Shown piece by piece: positions 7,915 through 16,089 of a stretch of DNA of 64,000 bases. Both the position numbers and the translations under genes were made by a program. Source of the stretch: Hymenobacter mellowenesis (GTDB lineage Bacteria; Bacteroidota; Bacteroidia; Cytophagales; Hymenobacteraceae). The stretch covers positions 186,001-250,000 of the forward strand of contig NZ_JAUQSX010000004.1 in assembly GCF_030581005.1 (NCBI RefSeq), written 5' to 3'. The notes under the pieces are model-generated. The model worked only from the letters and a program-made list of their open reading frames with translations. It searched no databases and was not told where the DNA came from. How positions within the stretch are numbered: position 1 is the stretch's first letter; the number at the start of each line of letters is the position of its first letter.

Positions 7915-8415
7915 GTGACCCATTCTTTACGCTTTTTTTCGTTCATGGCCTTGTTGGGGTTTCTGACCACCGGCCATAGCCAGGCGCAAACGGGGCCTTA
8001 CGCCTCCACCCAGGCGCGGCACACGGCCGTAGTGAATGCGCCGGCCGCCGCGCCCGTGCCCCCCATGGTGCCGGCCGCACCCACCATCAGCCCCGATTCG
8101 GTGTTCATCAACCCCGAAGTGCGGCCCCAGTTCGTGGGCGGCGACAAGGCCTTCACCGCCTACCTCGCCAAATCCATCCGCTACCCGCAAGTGGCGTTGC
8201 AGCGGCGTGTCTCGGGCCGGGTATTCGTTAATTTTATTCTCGATGCCAAGGGCAAAGTCGTTGACGCCCACGTCATCAGTGGCCCCGGCAGCGGCCTCAA
8301 CGACGAAGCCCTGCGCCTCGTCTGGATGATGCCGCCTTGGGAGCCCGCCCGCTCAAACGGCCAGCCCGTGCGCGTGGCCTGCACCGTGCCCATCGCCTTC
8401 ACCGCCGACCGCTAA
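7915..8415 (+). CDS. Periplasmic TonB C-terminal-domain protein
   Basis: This 166-residue exported protein has a basic, hydrophobic signal peptide (RFFSFMALLGFLTTGHSQA), a proline/alanine-rich linker, and a TonB C-terminal domain. The domain contains RPQFVGGDKAFTAYLAKSIRYP and the typical strand GRVFVNFILDAKGKVVDAHV. Many Bacteroidota encode such small proteins apart from exbBD. They may contact outer-membrane receptors, but here the single membrane anchor of true TonB is replaced by an apparently cleavable signal. GTG 7915 is preferred to ATG 7945 because it supplies the basic n-region. A strong terminator follows. Confidence 0.8.
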   Translation: MTHSLRFFSFMALLGFLTTGHSQAQTGPYASTQARHTAVVNAPAAAPVPPMVPAAPTISPDSVFINPEVRPQFVGGDKAFTAYLAKSIRYPQVALQRRVSGRVFVNFILDAKGKVVDAHVISGPGSGLNDEALRLVWMMPPWEPARSNGQPVRVACTVPIAFTADR

Positions 8416-8572
8416 ACCGGCCCACCGACAACGGCCAGCCTATTTTTCCCGGCCAGCAAGCTTCCGCAAAACTGGCTGCTTTATACCACTATCGGAATGT
8501 GAGTTCCAGCTATTCGGTTTTAACCTATTTTATCAAGTGTGTTGCTAACGAGTGCTTTATTTTAAGTGAACG

Positions 8573-8605
8573 AAAAGCCCCGCCTCATTTAGAGGCGGGG
8601 CTTTT
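8573..8605 (+). terminator. Rho-independent terminator after the TonB-like gene
   Basis: 14-base perfect arms (8573-8586 and 8592-8605) have a GC core (GCCCCGCCTC), an A-run on the left and a T-run on the right. It lies about 160 bases after the TonB-like stop. Confidence 0.85.
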
Positions 8606-8630
8606 GCTTTTAATGGAGTAGTTGTTTTGT

Positions 8631-8735
8631 CTGAACAACGTAGGGGCGGGGCTGGCCCCCGCCCGTCATTGAACGAAATCGTTTAAACGGCGCGCATAGC
8701 CGGGCGGGGGCCAGCCCCGCCCCTACGTCGTTCAG
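8631..8735. repeat. Family-2 palindrome (GTAG-type REPIN), copy 1
   Basis: 35-base arms (8631-8665 and 8701-8735) have one mismatch. Each arm contains GTAG followed by a small hairpin, GGGCGGGG then CCCCCGCCC. The spacer has TCATTGAACG, which recurs in copies 2 and 3. It lies between the convergent TonB-like and Omp85 genes. Confidence 0.9.
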
Positions 8736-8753
8736 ACGGCACTTCCTGTCCCC

Positions 8754-10715
8754 TTACTGATACGGCGCGGTGCCAGGCGAGCCGAGGCCAAAGTCGGTGA
8801 ACGTCACCGTTTCGCGCGTCGATTCGAACATGCGGACGCCGTTGGGCGCCGCGATGCCGCGCGGGTAGTAGCCGATGAGCAGCTGGAACGTGCGCAGGGC
8901 CGTGAACTCGTTGCGGAAGCGCAGCCCCAGGCCAAAGCCCGTGTAGGGCGCGCCCCCAAACGGGGAGCCGCCGCCGGGACGGTCGCTCACCCAGGCCGCA
9001 TCGGCGAAGGCCACGCCTGCCAGCCGGAAGCCCAGCAGCGAGAGCGGCGTAAACAAGGTGGTTTCGTAGTTCACCACGAAGCGGCTGGTGGCCAGCACCG
9101 GCGAGGCCGGCGAAAAGCCCCGCAGGCCCCGGTCGTTGGTGATACCCTGGAGCAGGTCGCCGGGGCGCCGGTCGATGCCGATGGTGCCCTTGCTGCTCAG
9201 GAAGTGCCGGTACTGCCAGTTGCCGAGGTGGTAGAGCTTGGTGAAGGACGTGAATTCGGTGCTCAGCACGCCCTGTTCCCAGCCGCGGGTTTGGTCCATG
9301 CGCTGGAAAATGCTCAGGTCCACGGCGCCGAGCAGGTAGCCGCTGCGCATGCTGAAGCCCGCCGCCGCCACGCGCGCGGCCAAGTAGCGGCGCGGCACCA
9401 CGCGGTTCACGTCGTAGCCCACGGTGAGGCTGAGCAGGGTGCCCGCCGGCACGTCCTCGGTGCGGCCAAAGCCGAACAAGTACCGGTCCTTATAGTAGCG
9501 GCGCACGGAGTAGCCCACGGTGCCCAGCATCAGGGTACCGTCGTGGTAGTCGGGCGGCTCGATGCCGGTGCTGGGGTCGGGCTGGGGCACGGCGCTGAAC
9601 TGGGTGCGCAGCAGCCTGGCCGCCACAATCACGCGGCCGGGGTTTTCGTAGCCTAAGTCGTAGGAGCGCAGGCGCAGCGAGCGGCCCACCCAGGCATCCT
9701 GCACCAGCGAGCGCAGCGGGTAGTAGATGTAGGGCTGGCCGGGCGGCGGGGTGCGCAGGGCCACGTTCTGAGAGTAGCTGTCGAAGCTGATGGCACCGGC
9801 GTAGCGGGCGCTGGGCGAGTAGAAATCGCGCTTGAGCGTGACGCCGCCTGCGCGGTAGTTGTACTCGTTGCGGTAGCGAGCCTGACCGTACACGAAGTTG
9901 CGAAACGGCGCCGTGTACCGGCCCTCGTAGGACCATTGCTGCGGGTTTTCGCCGTTTTCGGTGCTCAGGCCGCGGCCGTAGCGGTACTCGTTTTCGAGCT
10001 GGTGGCCCAGGCCCAGGAAGTTGTCGTCGCCGAGGGTGATGAGGCCGGCCGTGGCCGAACCCAGCTCGTAGCCGGCCGTGATGCTGAACACGTCGGTGGT
10101 GAGCACCGTGATGTCGACGCTGTCGCGGGTGCTGCTGTGCTCGTTCACCAGCACGCGGGCGTCCAGGATTTCGGGCGTCTGGCGCAGCAGGCGCTCCGAC
10201 TCGGCCAGGGCCTGGGGCTCCAGCTGCTGGCCCGGCCGAAACAGCAGCACCTGCCGCACCCGCGAGCGGGCGGTTTTGATGTGGAGCGTGTTGCCCGACT
10301 TTTCCCAGAACGAGCGCGGGATGCGCGTCGAGTCGGACAGGCTGTAGCCGAAAGCATCGAGCGTGCGGATGTTGATGCTGCGCACAATCTTGAAGTTGTG
10401 CTGGTCGAACTGCCGGTTGAGCAGCACGGCATCGAGCCCGGCCTGCTCTTCCTGGCGTTGGGTGAAGTTGAGCAGGCCCGAAAGGGCTTTGCCGACGATG
10501 GTTTTGCGGCGCGAGTAAGCCTTGAGGCGGTTGAGGATGCGTTCCTCGTCGAAGCGGCGGCGCAGGGAGTCGGCGCGGTGGGGCAGGATTTCCTCGGCCG
10601 CCTTCAGCGAGTCGGGCGGAATGGCTGAGCGCGGGTCAAACGTCTGCGCCGCTACAGGCCGGGCCACGAAACCCAGCAGCATAAACAGCAACAGAAACCA
10701 ACCTCGAAAGCTCAT
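8754..10715 (-). CDS. Omp85/BamA-family outer membrane protein
   Basis: This 653-residue protein has a signal peptide (ending near ARPVAAQ), a charged helical segment to about residue 110, and one POTRA-like region (about 110-215, with GQQLEPQALAESERLLRQTPEI). The C-terminal beta-barrel of the surface-antigen family follows. Barrel strands alternate in the usual way (SYEGRYTAPFRN, YGQARYRNEY), and LRGFSPASPV is near the usual family motif around residue 545. With a single POTRA it is unlikely to be the housekeeping BamA, which has five. It is better read as an accessory Omp85 that inserts or exports other proteins or lipids. The substrate is unknown. Confidence 0.8.
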   Translation of the reverse strand: MSFRGWFLLLFMLLGFVARPVAAQTFDPRSAIPPDSLKAAEEILPHRADSLRRRFDEERILNRLKAYSRRKTIVGKALSGLLNFTQRQEEQAGLDAVLLNRQFDQHNFKIVRSINIRTLDAFGYSLSDSTRIPRSFWEKSGNTLHIKTARSRVRQVLLFRPGQQLEPQALAESERLLRQTPEILDARVLVNEHSSTRDSVDITVLTTDVFSITAGYELGSATAGLITLGDDNFLGLGHQLENEYRYGRGLSTENGENPQQWSYEGRYTAPFRNFVYGQARYRNEYNYRAGGVTLKRDFYSPSARYAGAISFDSYSQNVALRTPPPGQPYIYYPLRSLVQDAWVGRSLRLRSYDLGYENPGRVIVAARLLRTQFSAVPQPDPSTGIEPPDYHDGTLMLGTVGYSVRRYYKDRYLFGFGRTEDVPAGTLLSLTVGYDVNRVVPRRYLAARVAAAGFSMRSGYLLGAVDLSIFQRMDQTRGWEQGVLSTEFTSFTKLYHLGNWQYRHFLSSKGTIGIDRRPGDLLQGITNDRGLRGFSPASPVLATSRFVVNYETTLFTPLSLLGFRLAGVAFADAAWVSDRPGGGSPFGGAPYTGFGLGLRFRNEFTALRTFQLLIGYYPRGIAAPNGVRMFESTRETVTFTDFGLGSPGTAPYQ

Positions 10716-10785
10716 AATGGGGCGTAACGCTGCAAATTACGAAAAGGAGCCGTCGTGGGCTGCGCACGTTGCACAAGGGGCCGGA

Positions 10786-10894
10786 TTGGTTGACTGGGCA
10801 GGGGCAGGGGCTGCCCCTACCCGGTCGTTGAACGGAACCGTTGAGGCGGCGCGAATAGCCGGGCGGGGGCAAGCCTCGCCCCTACATCGACCAA
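10786..10894. repeat. Family-2 palindrome, copy 2 (decayed), in a 387-base intergenic gap
   Basis: The right arm keeps the family-2 form (CGGGCGGGGGCAAGCCTCGCCCCTAC). The left arm has substitutions and small indels but keeps the outer TTGGT pairing with the ACCAA side. The spacer carries GGTCGTTGAACGGAACCGTT, close to copy 3. The rest of the 10716-11102 gap between the divergent Omp85 and radical SAM genes holds nothing I can name; its last 100 bases are AT-rich. Confidence 0.8.
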
Positions 10895-11102
10895 TTTAAA
10901 GCTTCAATCCTATTCCGGTGCTCGTGCAGTTTGTCCAAACAGGCACTTGCTGCCAACGACGCCGGTTTTACTAAAAACCGGGTGCAAAACAAAAGAGGTA
11001 TTTTCTCGAAAAAAGAAACTATTCCCAAAAAAATTAGCTTAAATCATTGTGCCATTACGGCCGCTGTTTATTACTTTTAAGCCCGAAAGCAAGTCCTTCC
11101 TC

Positions 11103-12371
11103 ATGAACGAGCGCATTCAAGAGAAACTAAGCATATTAGCTGATGCCGCGAAGTACGATGCTTCGTGCAGCAGCAGCGGTGCCAAGCGCAAAAACGAGAA
11201 CAAAGGCCTCGGCAACGCCGAGGGCATGGGCATTTGCCATAGCTATACCGAGGATGGTCGCTGCGTGAGCTTGCTGAAAATCCTGCTCACCAACCACTGC
11301 ATTTTCGACTGCGCCTACTGCGTGTCGCGCCGCTCGAACGACGTGAAGCGCGCCGCCTTCACCGTGGATGAAGTGGTGGACTTGACTATCAACTTCTACC
11401 GTCGCAACTACATCGAAGGGCTGTTTCTGAGTTCCGGCATTTTCTCCAGCCCCGACTACACGATGGAGCGTCTCGTGCGCATCGTGAAAAAGCTGCGCAC
11501 CGAGCACAAGTTCAACGGCTACATCCACGTCAAAACCATTCCCGGCGCTTCGGAGGAGCTGATTGCCGAGGCCGGCCTGTACGCCGACCGCCTCAGCGTG
11601 AACATCGAATTGCCGTCGGAGCTGGCCCTGACCACGCTGGCGCCGGAGAAAAACTACCAGGAAATCCTGACCCCGATGAGCCAGATTCGGGACGGCATTG
11701 CCCAGAATAAGGAGGAAAAGGCGCTTTTCAAGAAAGTGCCCAACTTCGCCACAGCCGGCCAGACGACGCAGCTCATCGTGGGCGCCAGTGCCGAAACGGA
11801 CCTGCAAATTATCAAGCTCACCGACTCGCTCTACCAGGGCTACGGGCTGAAGCGCGTGTACTACTCCGGCTACATCCCCGTGACCGATGACGCCCGCCTG
11901 CCGCAGGTGACGCAGCCGCCGGTCATCCGGGAGCACCGCCTGTACCAGACCGACTGGCTGATGCGCTTCTACGGCTTCCAGGCCGACGAAATCCTTGACC
12001 CCGCCCACCCGCACCTCGACCTCGAAATCGACCCCAAGCTGGCCTGGGCCCTGCGCAACCGCCACGTGTTTCCGGTGGACGTGAACACGGCCGAGTACGA
12101 AATGATACTGCGCATCCCGGGGGTGGGCGCGCGCTCGGCCAAGCGCATCGTGGCCGCCCGCCGCTTCGCCAAGCTGAACATGGAGACGCTGCGCCAGCTG
12201 GGCGTGGTGCTCAAGCGGGCCAAATACTTCCTCACCTGCCAGGGCGAGCACCAGCCCCTCATCGGCGAGCTGACCGAGCAGCAGGTGCGCCGCCAGATTC
12301 TGTTCGGCGCCGGCTCGGTGCGCTCCGCCCTCGTTACCCAACAACTCGACCTGTTTGCGCAGGCTTCTTAA
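11103..12371 (+). CDS. Radical SAM protein of the putative DNA modification/repair family (TIGR03916-like)
   Basis: This 422-residue enzyme carries the radical SAM cluster motif CIFDCAYC (Cys66, Cys70, Cys73) and the flanking family signature NKGLGNAEGMGICHSYTEDG. A C-terminal helix-hairpin-helix, IPGVGARSAKRIVAARR (about 337-353), suggests nucleic-acid binding. The family is annotated as a putative DNA modification or repair enzyme and is usually paired with a DUF4130/TIGR03915 protein, as found here two genes downstream. The reaction is not established. ATG 11103 (MNERIQEKL) is preferred over an upstream GTG at 11049, because conserved sequence begins just after it. Confidence 0.85.
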   Translation: MNERIQEKLSILADAAKYDASCSSSGAKRKNENKGLGNAEGMGICHSYTEDGRCVSLLKILLTNHCIFDCAYCVSRRSNDVKRAAFTVDEVVDLTINFYRRNYIEGLFLSSGIFSSPDYTMERLVRIVKKLRTEHKFNGYIHVKTIPGASEELIAEAGLYADRLSVNIELPSELALTTLAPEKNYQEILTPMSQIRDGIAQNKEEKALFKKVPNFATAGQTTQLIVGASAETDLQIIKLTDSLYQGYGLKRVYYSGYIPVTDDARLPQVTQPPVIREHRLYQTDWLMRFYGFQADEILDPAHPHLDLEIDPKLAWALRNRHVFPVDVNTAEYEMILRIPGVGARSAKRIVAARRFAKLNMETLRQLGVVLKRAKYFLTCQGEHQPLIGELTEQQVRRQILFGAGSVRSALVTQQLDLFAQAS

Positions 12372-12376
12372 TCGCA

Positions 12377-12649
12377 ATGAATTACGACGCTCTTTTTTCC
12401 AACGGCCAACTTTCGCTGTCGAAAAGCAGCCTGGGCGGCATCCAAAACGACATCTTTTTTTCTGTCATGAAAGTCATTCACCGCCAAAACCAGCCCATTC
12501 TTCCCACGCAATCGTCGGACAAAGTTTCCCGCCTTTCCTGCGTCTGCCGCATCAGCGAGCTGATGCCGCTGGTGCGCCAGCTGCACGACGAGGCCCGCGC
12601 CCGGCACCAGGCCCAGCTGGGCGGCGAGCAGCGCCAGCAGGCGGCGTAA
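12377..12649 (+). CDS. Small hypothetical protein between the radical SAM and DUF4130 genes
   Basis: This 90-residue frame starts 5 bases after the radical SAM stop and ends just before a palindromic repeat. Third codon positions in its second half are strongly GC, like the neighbours. The C-terminal part is helical and charged (ELMPLVRQLHDEARARHQ). It has no signal peptide or membrane segment, and I recognise no family. Tight spacing and codon use argue that it is translated; the absence of any known domain argues for caution. Confidence 0.5.
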   Translation: MNYDALFSNGQLSLSKSSLGGIQNDIFFSVMKVIHRQNQPILPTQSSDKVSRLSCVCRISELMPLVRQLHDEARARHQAQLGGEQRQQAA

Positions 12650-12654
12650 GGACT

Positions 12655-12733
12655 GTAGCGTGGACTCTGCGAGTCCGCGTTTCCATCCGTTTGTCTGCGC
12701 CTGTCATGCGCGGACTCACAGAGTCCACGCTAC
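12655..12733. repeat. Family-3 palindrome (GTAG-type REPIN), copy 1
   Basis: 25-base arms (12655-12679 and 12709-12733) begin with GTAGCGTGGACTC and contain a hairpin, GGACTC-TGC-GAGTCC. The outer end stops one base before the ATG of the DUF4130 gene, so the element occupies the place where its ribosome-binding region should be. Confidence 0.9.
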
Positions 12734-12734
12734 C

Positions 12735-13658
12735 ATGCCCTTGAAACCCATCCGCCGCCCCACCACCGCCCTGGCGCCTGCCGCCCCGCGCCGCGCCGGC
12801 GCGCCCCTGCTCACGGCCGCACCGCGCGACTACACCTACGACGGCACGTTTGAGGGTCTGCTCACGGTGCTGTTCACGGTGTACGACTGGCGGGCGGCGC
12901 CCAACAGCATTCAGCCCGAGGCCACGGCCCAAACCGGCCTGTTTGCCCAGCTGGCCCACCGCGAAACCGATGAGGCACAGGCTGCCCGCGTGTGGGAGGG
13001 ACTCTTGAAAACGATGGACCCCGAGGCCCGCACGCGCCTCTACCACGTGTTTCTGAGCGAGGATGCGGACCGGGAGCTGCTGATTTTCCGGTACGTGGAT
13101 TTGGCCTTGCGCGCCGGGCAAGACATTGCCGAGAACTACGCCAACGCCGACGTGCGCCGCGTGCAGCGCCTGGGCCAGATGATGTTTCGGGAGAAGCACC
13201 GCATGGAAGCCTTCGTGCGCTTCGAGAAAACGCAGGACGAGCTGTTTCACGCCACCATCGAGCCGGATATGGATGTGCTGCCGCTCATCGCCGCGCACTT
13301 CACCAAGCGCTACGCCGACCAGCGCTGGCTGATTTATGACCGCCGCCGCCACTACGGGCTGTATTATGACCTGACGCGCACCGACGTGGTGCAGTTTGAA
13401 AACGCGGCGGGTACCAAATCAAGCGACATTTCGGCCACGGTGCTTGACGAGCGGGAGCCGCTGTTCCGGCTGCTCTGGCAGGCGTATTTCGACCACGTGA
13501 ACATTCCGGAGCGTAAAAACCTGAAGTTGCACCGCCGCCACATGCCGCTGCGCTACTGGAAATACCTGAGCGAAAAGCAGCCCCGGGAGCAGCGTTTCGT
13601 CCCCATCGACAACAAACGCCCGCCCGGCGACGCTAACTTGCGCCTCGAAAAAGAGTAA
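12735..13658 (+). CDS. TIGR03915/DUF4130-family putative DNA metabolism protein
   Basis: This 307-residue protein is of the family that accompanies the radical SAM enzyme upstream. Recognisable stretches are YTYDGTFEGLLTVLFTVYD near the N-terminus, MMFREKHRMEAFVRFEKTQDELFHATIEPDMDVLPLI in the centre (the DUF4130 core) and HRRHMPLRYWKYLSEKQ near the C-terminus. It probably works with the radical SAM protein on nucleic acid, perhaps as a uracil-DNA-glycosylase-like partner, but the biochemistry is not known to me. The start is set at 12735, directly after the palindromic element, because the in-frame upstream extension from 12660 is encoded by the repeat itself. Confidence 0.8.
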   Translation: MPLKPIRRPTTALAPAAPRRAGAPLLTAAPRDYTYDGTFEGLLTVLFTVYDWRAAPNSIQPEATAQTGLFAQLAHRETDEAQAARVWEGLLKTMDPEARTRLYHVFLSEDADRELLIFRYVDLALRAGQDIAENYANADVRRVQRLGQMMFREKHRMEAFVRFEKTQDELFHATIEPDMDVLPLIAAHFTKRYADQRWLIYDRRRHYGLYYDLTRTDVVQFENAAGTKSSDISATVLDEREPLFRLLWQAYFDHVNIPERKNLKLHRRHMPLRYWKYLSEKQPREQRFVPIDNKRPPGDANLRLEKE

Positions 13659-13675
13659 GCAAAGCCGCGTTGATT

Positions 13676-14545
13676 ATGGGTAAGGTATTGGTTTTTGGGG
13701 CCTCCGGGCAGTTGGGGCAGTGCTTGGCGCACGTGGCGCGGGAGCGGAACGTGGGCGGTCTGGAGTTTCTGCCCGAGGCGCAGGCCAATATTCTGGACGT
13801 GGCCGGGCTCACGGCCTTGTTTGAGCAACACCAGCCGGCTTACGTCATCAACTGTGCGGCTTATACGGCGGTGGACAAGGCCGAAGACGAGCTGGAGCTG
13901 GCCCGCCGCATCAACCGCGACGGCGTGGAAAACCTGGCCCGGCTGTGCGGCGAGCACGGCACGGTACTCATCCAGATTTCGACCGATTTTGTGTTTGCCG
14001 GCACCGGCAACCAGCCCCTCACCGAAACCGACGACACCGCGCCCATCAGCGCCTACGGCCTCACCAAGCTGGAGGGCGAGCAGGTGATTGCGACGCTCAC
14101 GGACCGGTATTTCATTCTGCGCACCAGCTGGCTGTACTCCGAATTCGCGGGCAACTTCGTGAAAACCATGCTCAAGCTGGGCCAGGAGCGCGACGAGTTG
14201 CGCATCATCTGGGACCAAGTGGGCACGCCCACCTACGCTATCGATTTGGCCGAGGCTATTTTGAGCATCATCGAAAGCCAGAGCCAGGCATTTGGCCTCT
14301 ACCACTACAGCAACGAGGGCGTGACGTCGTGGTACGACTTCGCCACGGCCATCTTCGAGCTGAGTGGCACCACGGTTCGGACCGTGCCCATCCGCACCAG
14401 CGAATACCCCACGAAGGCCACGCGCCCGGCGTTTTCGGTGATGGACAAGACCAAGGCCAAAACGCAGCTGGGCCTGGCCATTCCGCACTGGCAGGCCAGC
14501 CTGAAAACCTGTCTGGCACGCTTGGCAACTGCCGTTGCTGAGTAA
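13676..14545 (+). CDS. rfbD: dTDP-4-dehydrorhamnose reductase (RmlD-type)
   Basis: This 289-residue short-chain reductase has an N-terminal nucleotide loop VFGASGQLGQ, the conserved VINCAAYTAVDKAE, ISTDFVFAGTG with the catalytic Thr, and YGLTKLEGE holding the YxxxK pair. It then has RTSWLYSEFAGNFVKTML. This pattern matches RmlD, which makes dTDP-L-rhamnose from the 4-keto sugar. No rmlA, rmlB or rmlC lies nearby, so this may be an isolated copy or act on a related keto-sugar. ATG 13676 is chosen over a TTG six bases upstream. It lies 17 bases after the DUF4130 stop. Confidence 0.85.
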   Translation: MGKVLVFGASGQLGQCLAHVARERNVGGLEFLPEAQANILDVAGLTALFEQHQPAYVINCAAYTAVDKAEDELELARRINRDGVENLARLCGEHGTVLIQISTDFVFAGTGNQPLTETDDTAPISAYGLTKLEGEQVIATLTDRYFILRTSWLYSEFAGNFVKTMLKLGQERDELRIIWDQVGTPTYAIDLAEAILSIIESQSQAFGLYHYSNEGVTSWYDFATAIFELSGTTVRTVPIRTSEYPTKATRPAFSVMDKTKAKTQLGLAIPHWQASLKTCLARLATAVAE

Positions 14546-14560
14546 CGCCCGCCGCCGAGG

Positions 14561-15769
14561 TTACTTACGCCCGTAGAACCGGCTCACCAGAAACGCCGCG
14601 CCCGCCAGCCCGGCGCCCAGCCCGCACACCCCCGGCCAGCCGGCATGCGTCCAGGCCAGGCCGCCGAGCACCGAGCCCAGCGAGCCGCCGGTGAAGTAGC
14701 CCGTCATGTACACGGTGTTGAGGCGGCTGCGGGCCTCGGGCACGAGCGAGAAGATGAGCGACTGATTGGAAATGTGCGCCGCCTGCACGCCCACATCGAG
14801 CACGATGACGCCCACCACCAGCCCGGCCACGTACAGCCCGCCGAAGCCCAGCACCGCGTAGGCCCCCAGCGCCAGCAAGATGCCCAGCCGGATGGTATAG
14901 TCAGACCCGCGGGTATCGGCCGTTTTGCCGGCCAGCGGCGCGGCCAGAGCCCCAAATGCCCCAATCAGCCCAAAGAAACCGGCCACGTCGGAGCCGTAGT
15001 GGAAGCGGGGGCCTTCGAGGTAAAAGGCCAGTGTGGTCCAGAACACGCTGAAGGCGGCGAACAGGAACGCGCCCACCAGCGCCGCCCGCCGCAAGGCCGG
15101 TTGCTCCCGAACCAGCGTGCCCAGCGACTTCATCAGCGAGGCATACGAGCCGGTGAACGTGGGCTGGTCGCGCGGCAGCTGCCAGGCCAGCAGGGCCACC
15201 AGCGCCACCATAAGCCCGGCCCCGATTTCGAACATGGCCCGCCAGCCCAGGTGCAGCCCCACGTAGCCGCTCACGGTGCGCGAGAGCAGAATGCCGATGA
15301 GCAGCCCACTCATCACCCGGCCCACCACGCGGCCCCGCTCGGCCTCGGGGGCCAGGTGCGCGGCCATGGGCACCAGCAGCTGCGGCACCGCCGACAGCAC
15401 GCCGATGAGCACGCTGGCCACCGCCAGCAGCCCAAACGTGGGCGCCCACGCCGCCAGCGCCATGGCCCCGGCCGCGCCCAGCAGCATGAGCAGCATCAGG
15501 CGCTTGCGCTCCAGCATGTCGCCGAGCGGCACCACGAAGAGCATGCCCAGCGTGTAGCCCACCTGCGTGGCCGTGGCCGTCAGGCTGGCCCCGCTGTCGG
15601 TTTTATGGAAGGTACGGCCGATGGCGGCCAGCAGCGGCTGGTTGTAGTAGATGTTGGCCACCACCAGCCCGCAGGTGAGGGCCATGAGCCAAACCAGCGC
15701 ATTGCTCAAAAGCGGGGCCGGGTGATGGGGCGAGGGCACTGAAACAGGGGCTGAAATAAGCTCGGGCAT
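14561..15769 (-). CDS. MFS transporter (drug/efflux type)
   Basis: This 402-residue protein has about 12 hydrophobic segments. The loop between segments 2 and 3 reads GDMLERKRLM, matching the MFS motif G-x(3)-D-x-x-G-R-x-x in relaxed form. NIYYNQPLLAAIG in the first segment is characteristic of the exporter group that includes YgaY/YtbD-like proteins. The substrate is unknown. The start at 15769 (MPELISAP) gives a short cytoplasmic lead before segment 1; an in-frame start at 15871 would add an atypical hydrophilic extension. The gene converges on rfbD with 15 bases between stops. Confidence 0.8.
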   Translation of the reverse strand: MPELISAPVSVPSPHHPAPLLSNALVWLMALTCGLVVANIYYNQPLLAAIGRTFHKTDSGASLTATATQVGYTLGMLFVVPLGDMLERKRLMLLMLLGAAGAMALAAWAPTFGLLAVASVLIGVLSAVPQLLVPMAAHLAPEAERGRVVGRVMSGLLIGILLSRTVSGYVGLHLGWRAMFEIGAGLMVALVALLAWQLPRDQPTFTGSYASLMKSLGTLVREQPALRRAALVGAFLFAAFSVFWTTLAFYLEGPRFHYGSDVAGFFGLIGAFGALAAPLAGKTADTRGSDYTIRLGILLALGAYAVLGFGGLYVAGLVVGVIVLDVGVQAAHISNQSLIFSLVPEARSRLNTVYMTGYFTGGSLGSVLGGLAWTHAGWPGVCGLGAGLAGAAFLVSRFYGRK

Positions 15770-16089
15770 GAAATGAAAAGCGGGCGAGTTGCTGCCCAGG
15801 TAGAACGGTTTGCCAACAAGCCGGGACCGGGATAGTTGCGGCGGACCGGTGGCCGGGTGGGCGTTAGGCAAGTGCCGGCAAGCCGTGCGCCCGTCCGGCC
15901 GGACTGTTCGATAAAGAGGTTCAGAATTGAACTTTTATTTTAATTAGTTATAAAAAGTGTTCAAATTGTAAAGAATAGCAATAACGTGTAAAAACATAAT
16001 TGCACCCAGCAAATAGGAGGGGCGTATCTTTGCGGGTAACGACATCGGATTCGGTGCTATTAATCTTCTGCTATTCTTGCTCTATTGAT
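15770..16089. other. Divergent intergenic region between the MFS and T9SS-cargo genes
   Basis: Of 320 bases, the last 190 are AT-rich. A short dyad GTTCA-gaat-TGAAC at 15919-15932 could be an operator for the MFS gene. The plus-strand promoter at 16000-16032 is listed separately. Nothing else was recognised. Confidence 0.5.
16000..16032 (+). promoter_or_regulatory. Promoter of the T9SS-cargo gene
   Basis: TTG at 16000-16002 and TATCTTTG at 16025-16032 are separated by 22 bases, matching the Bacteroidota TTG/TAnnTTTG pattern. The predicted start of transcription lies about 45-50 bases before ATG 16090. Confidence 0.6.
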
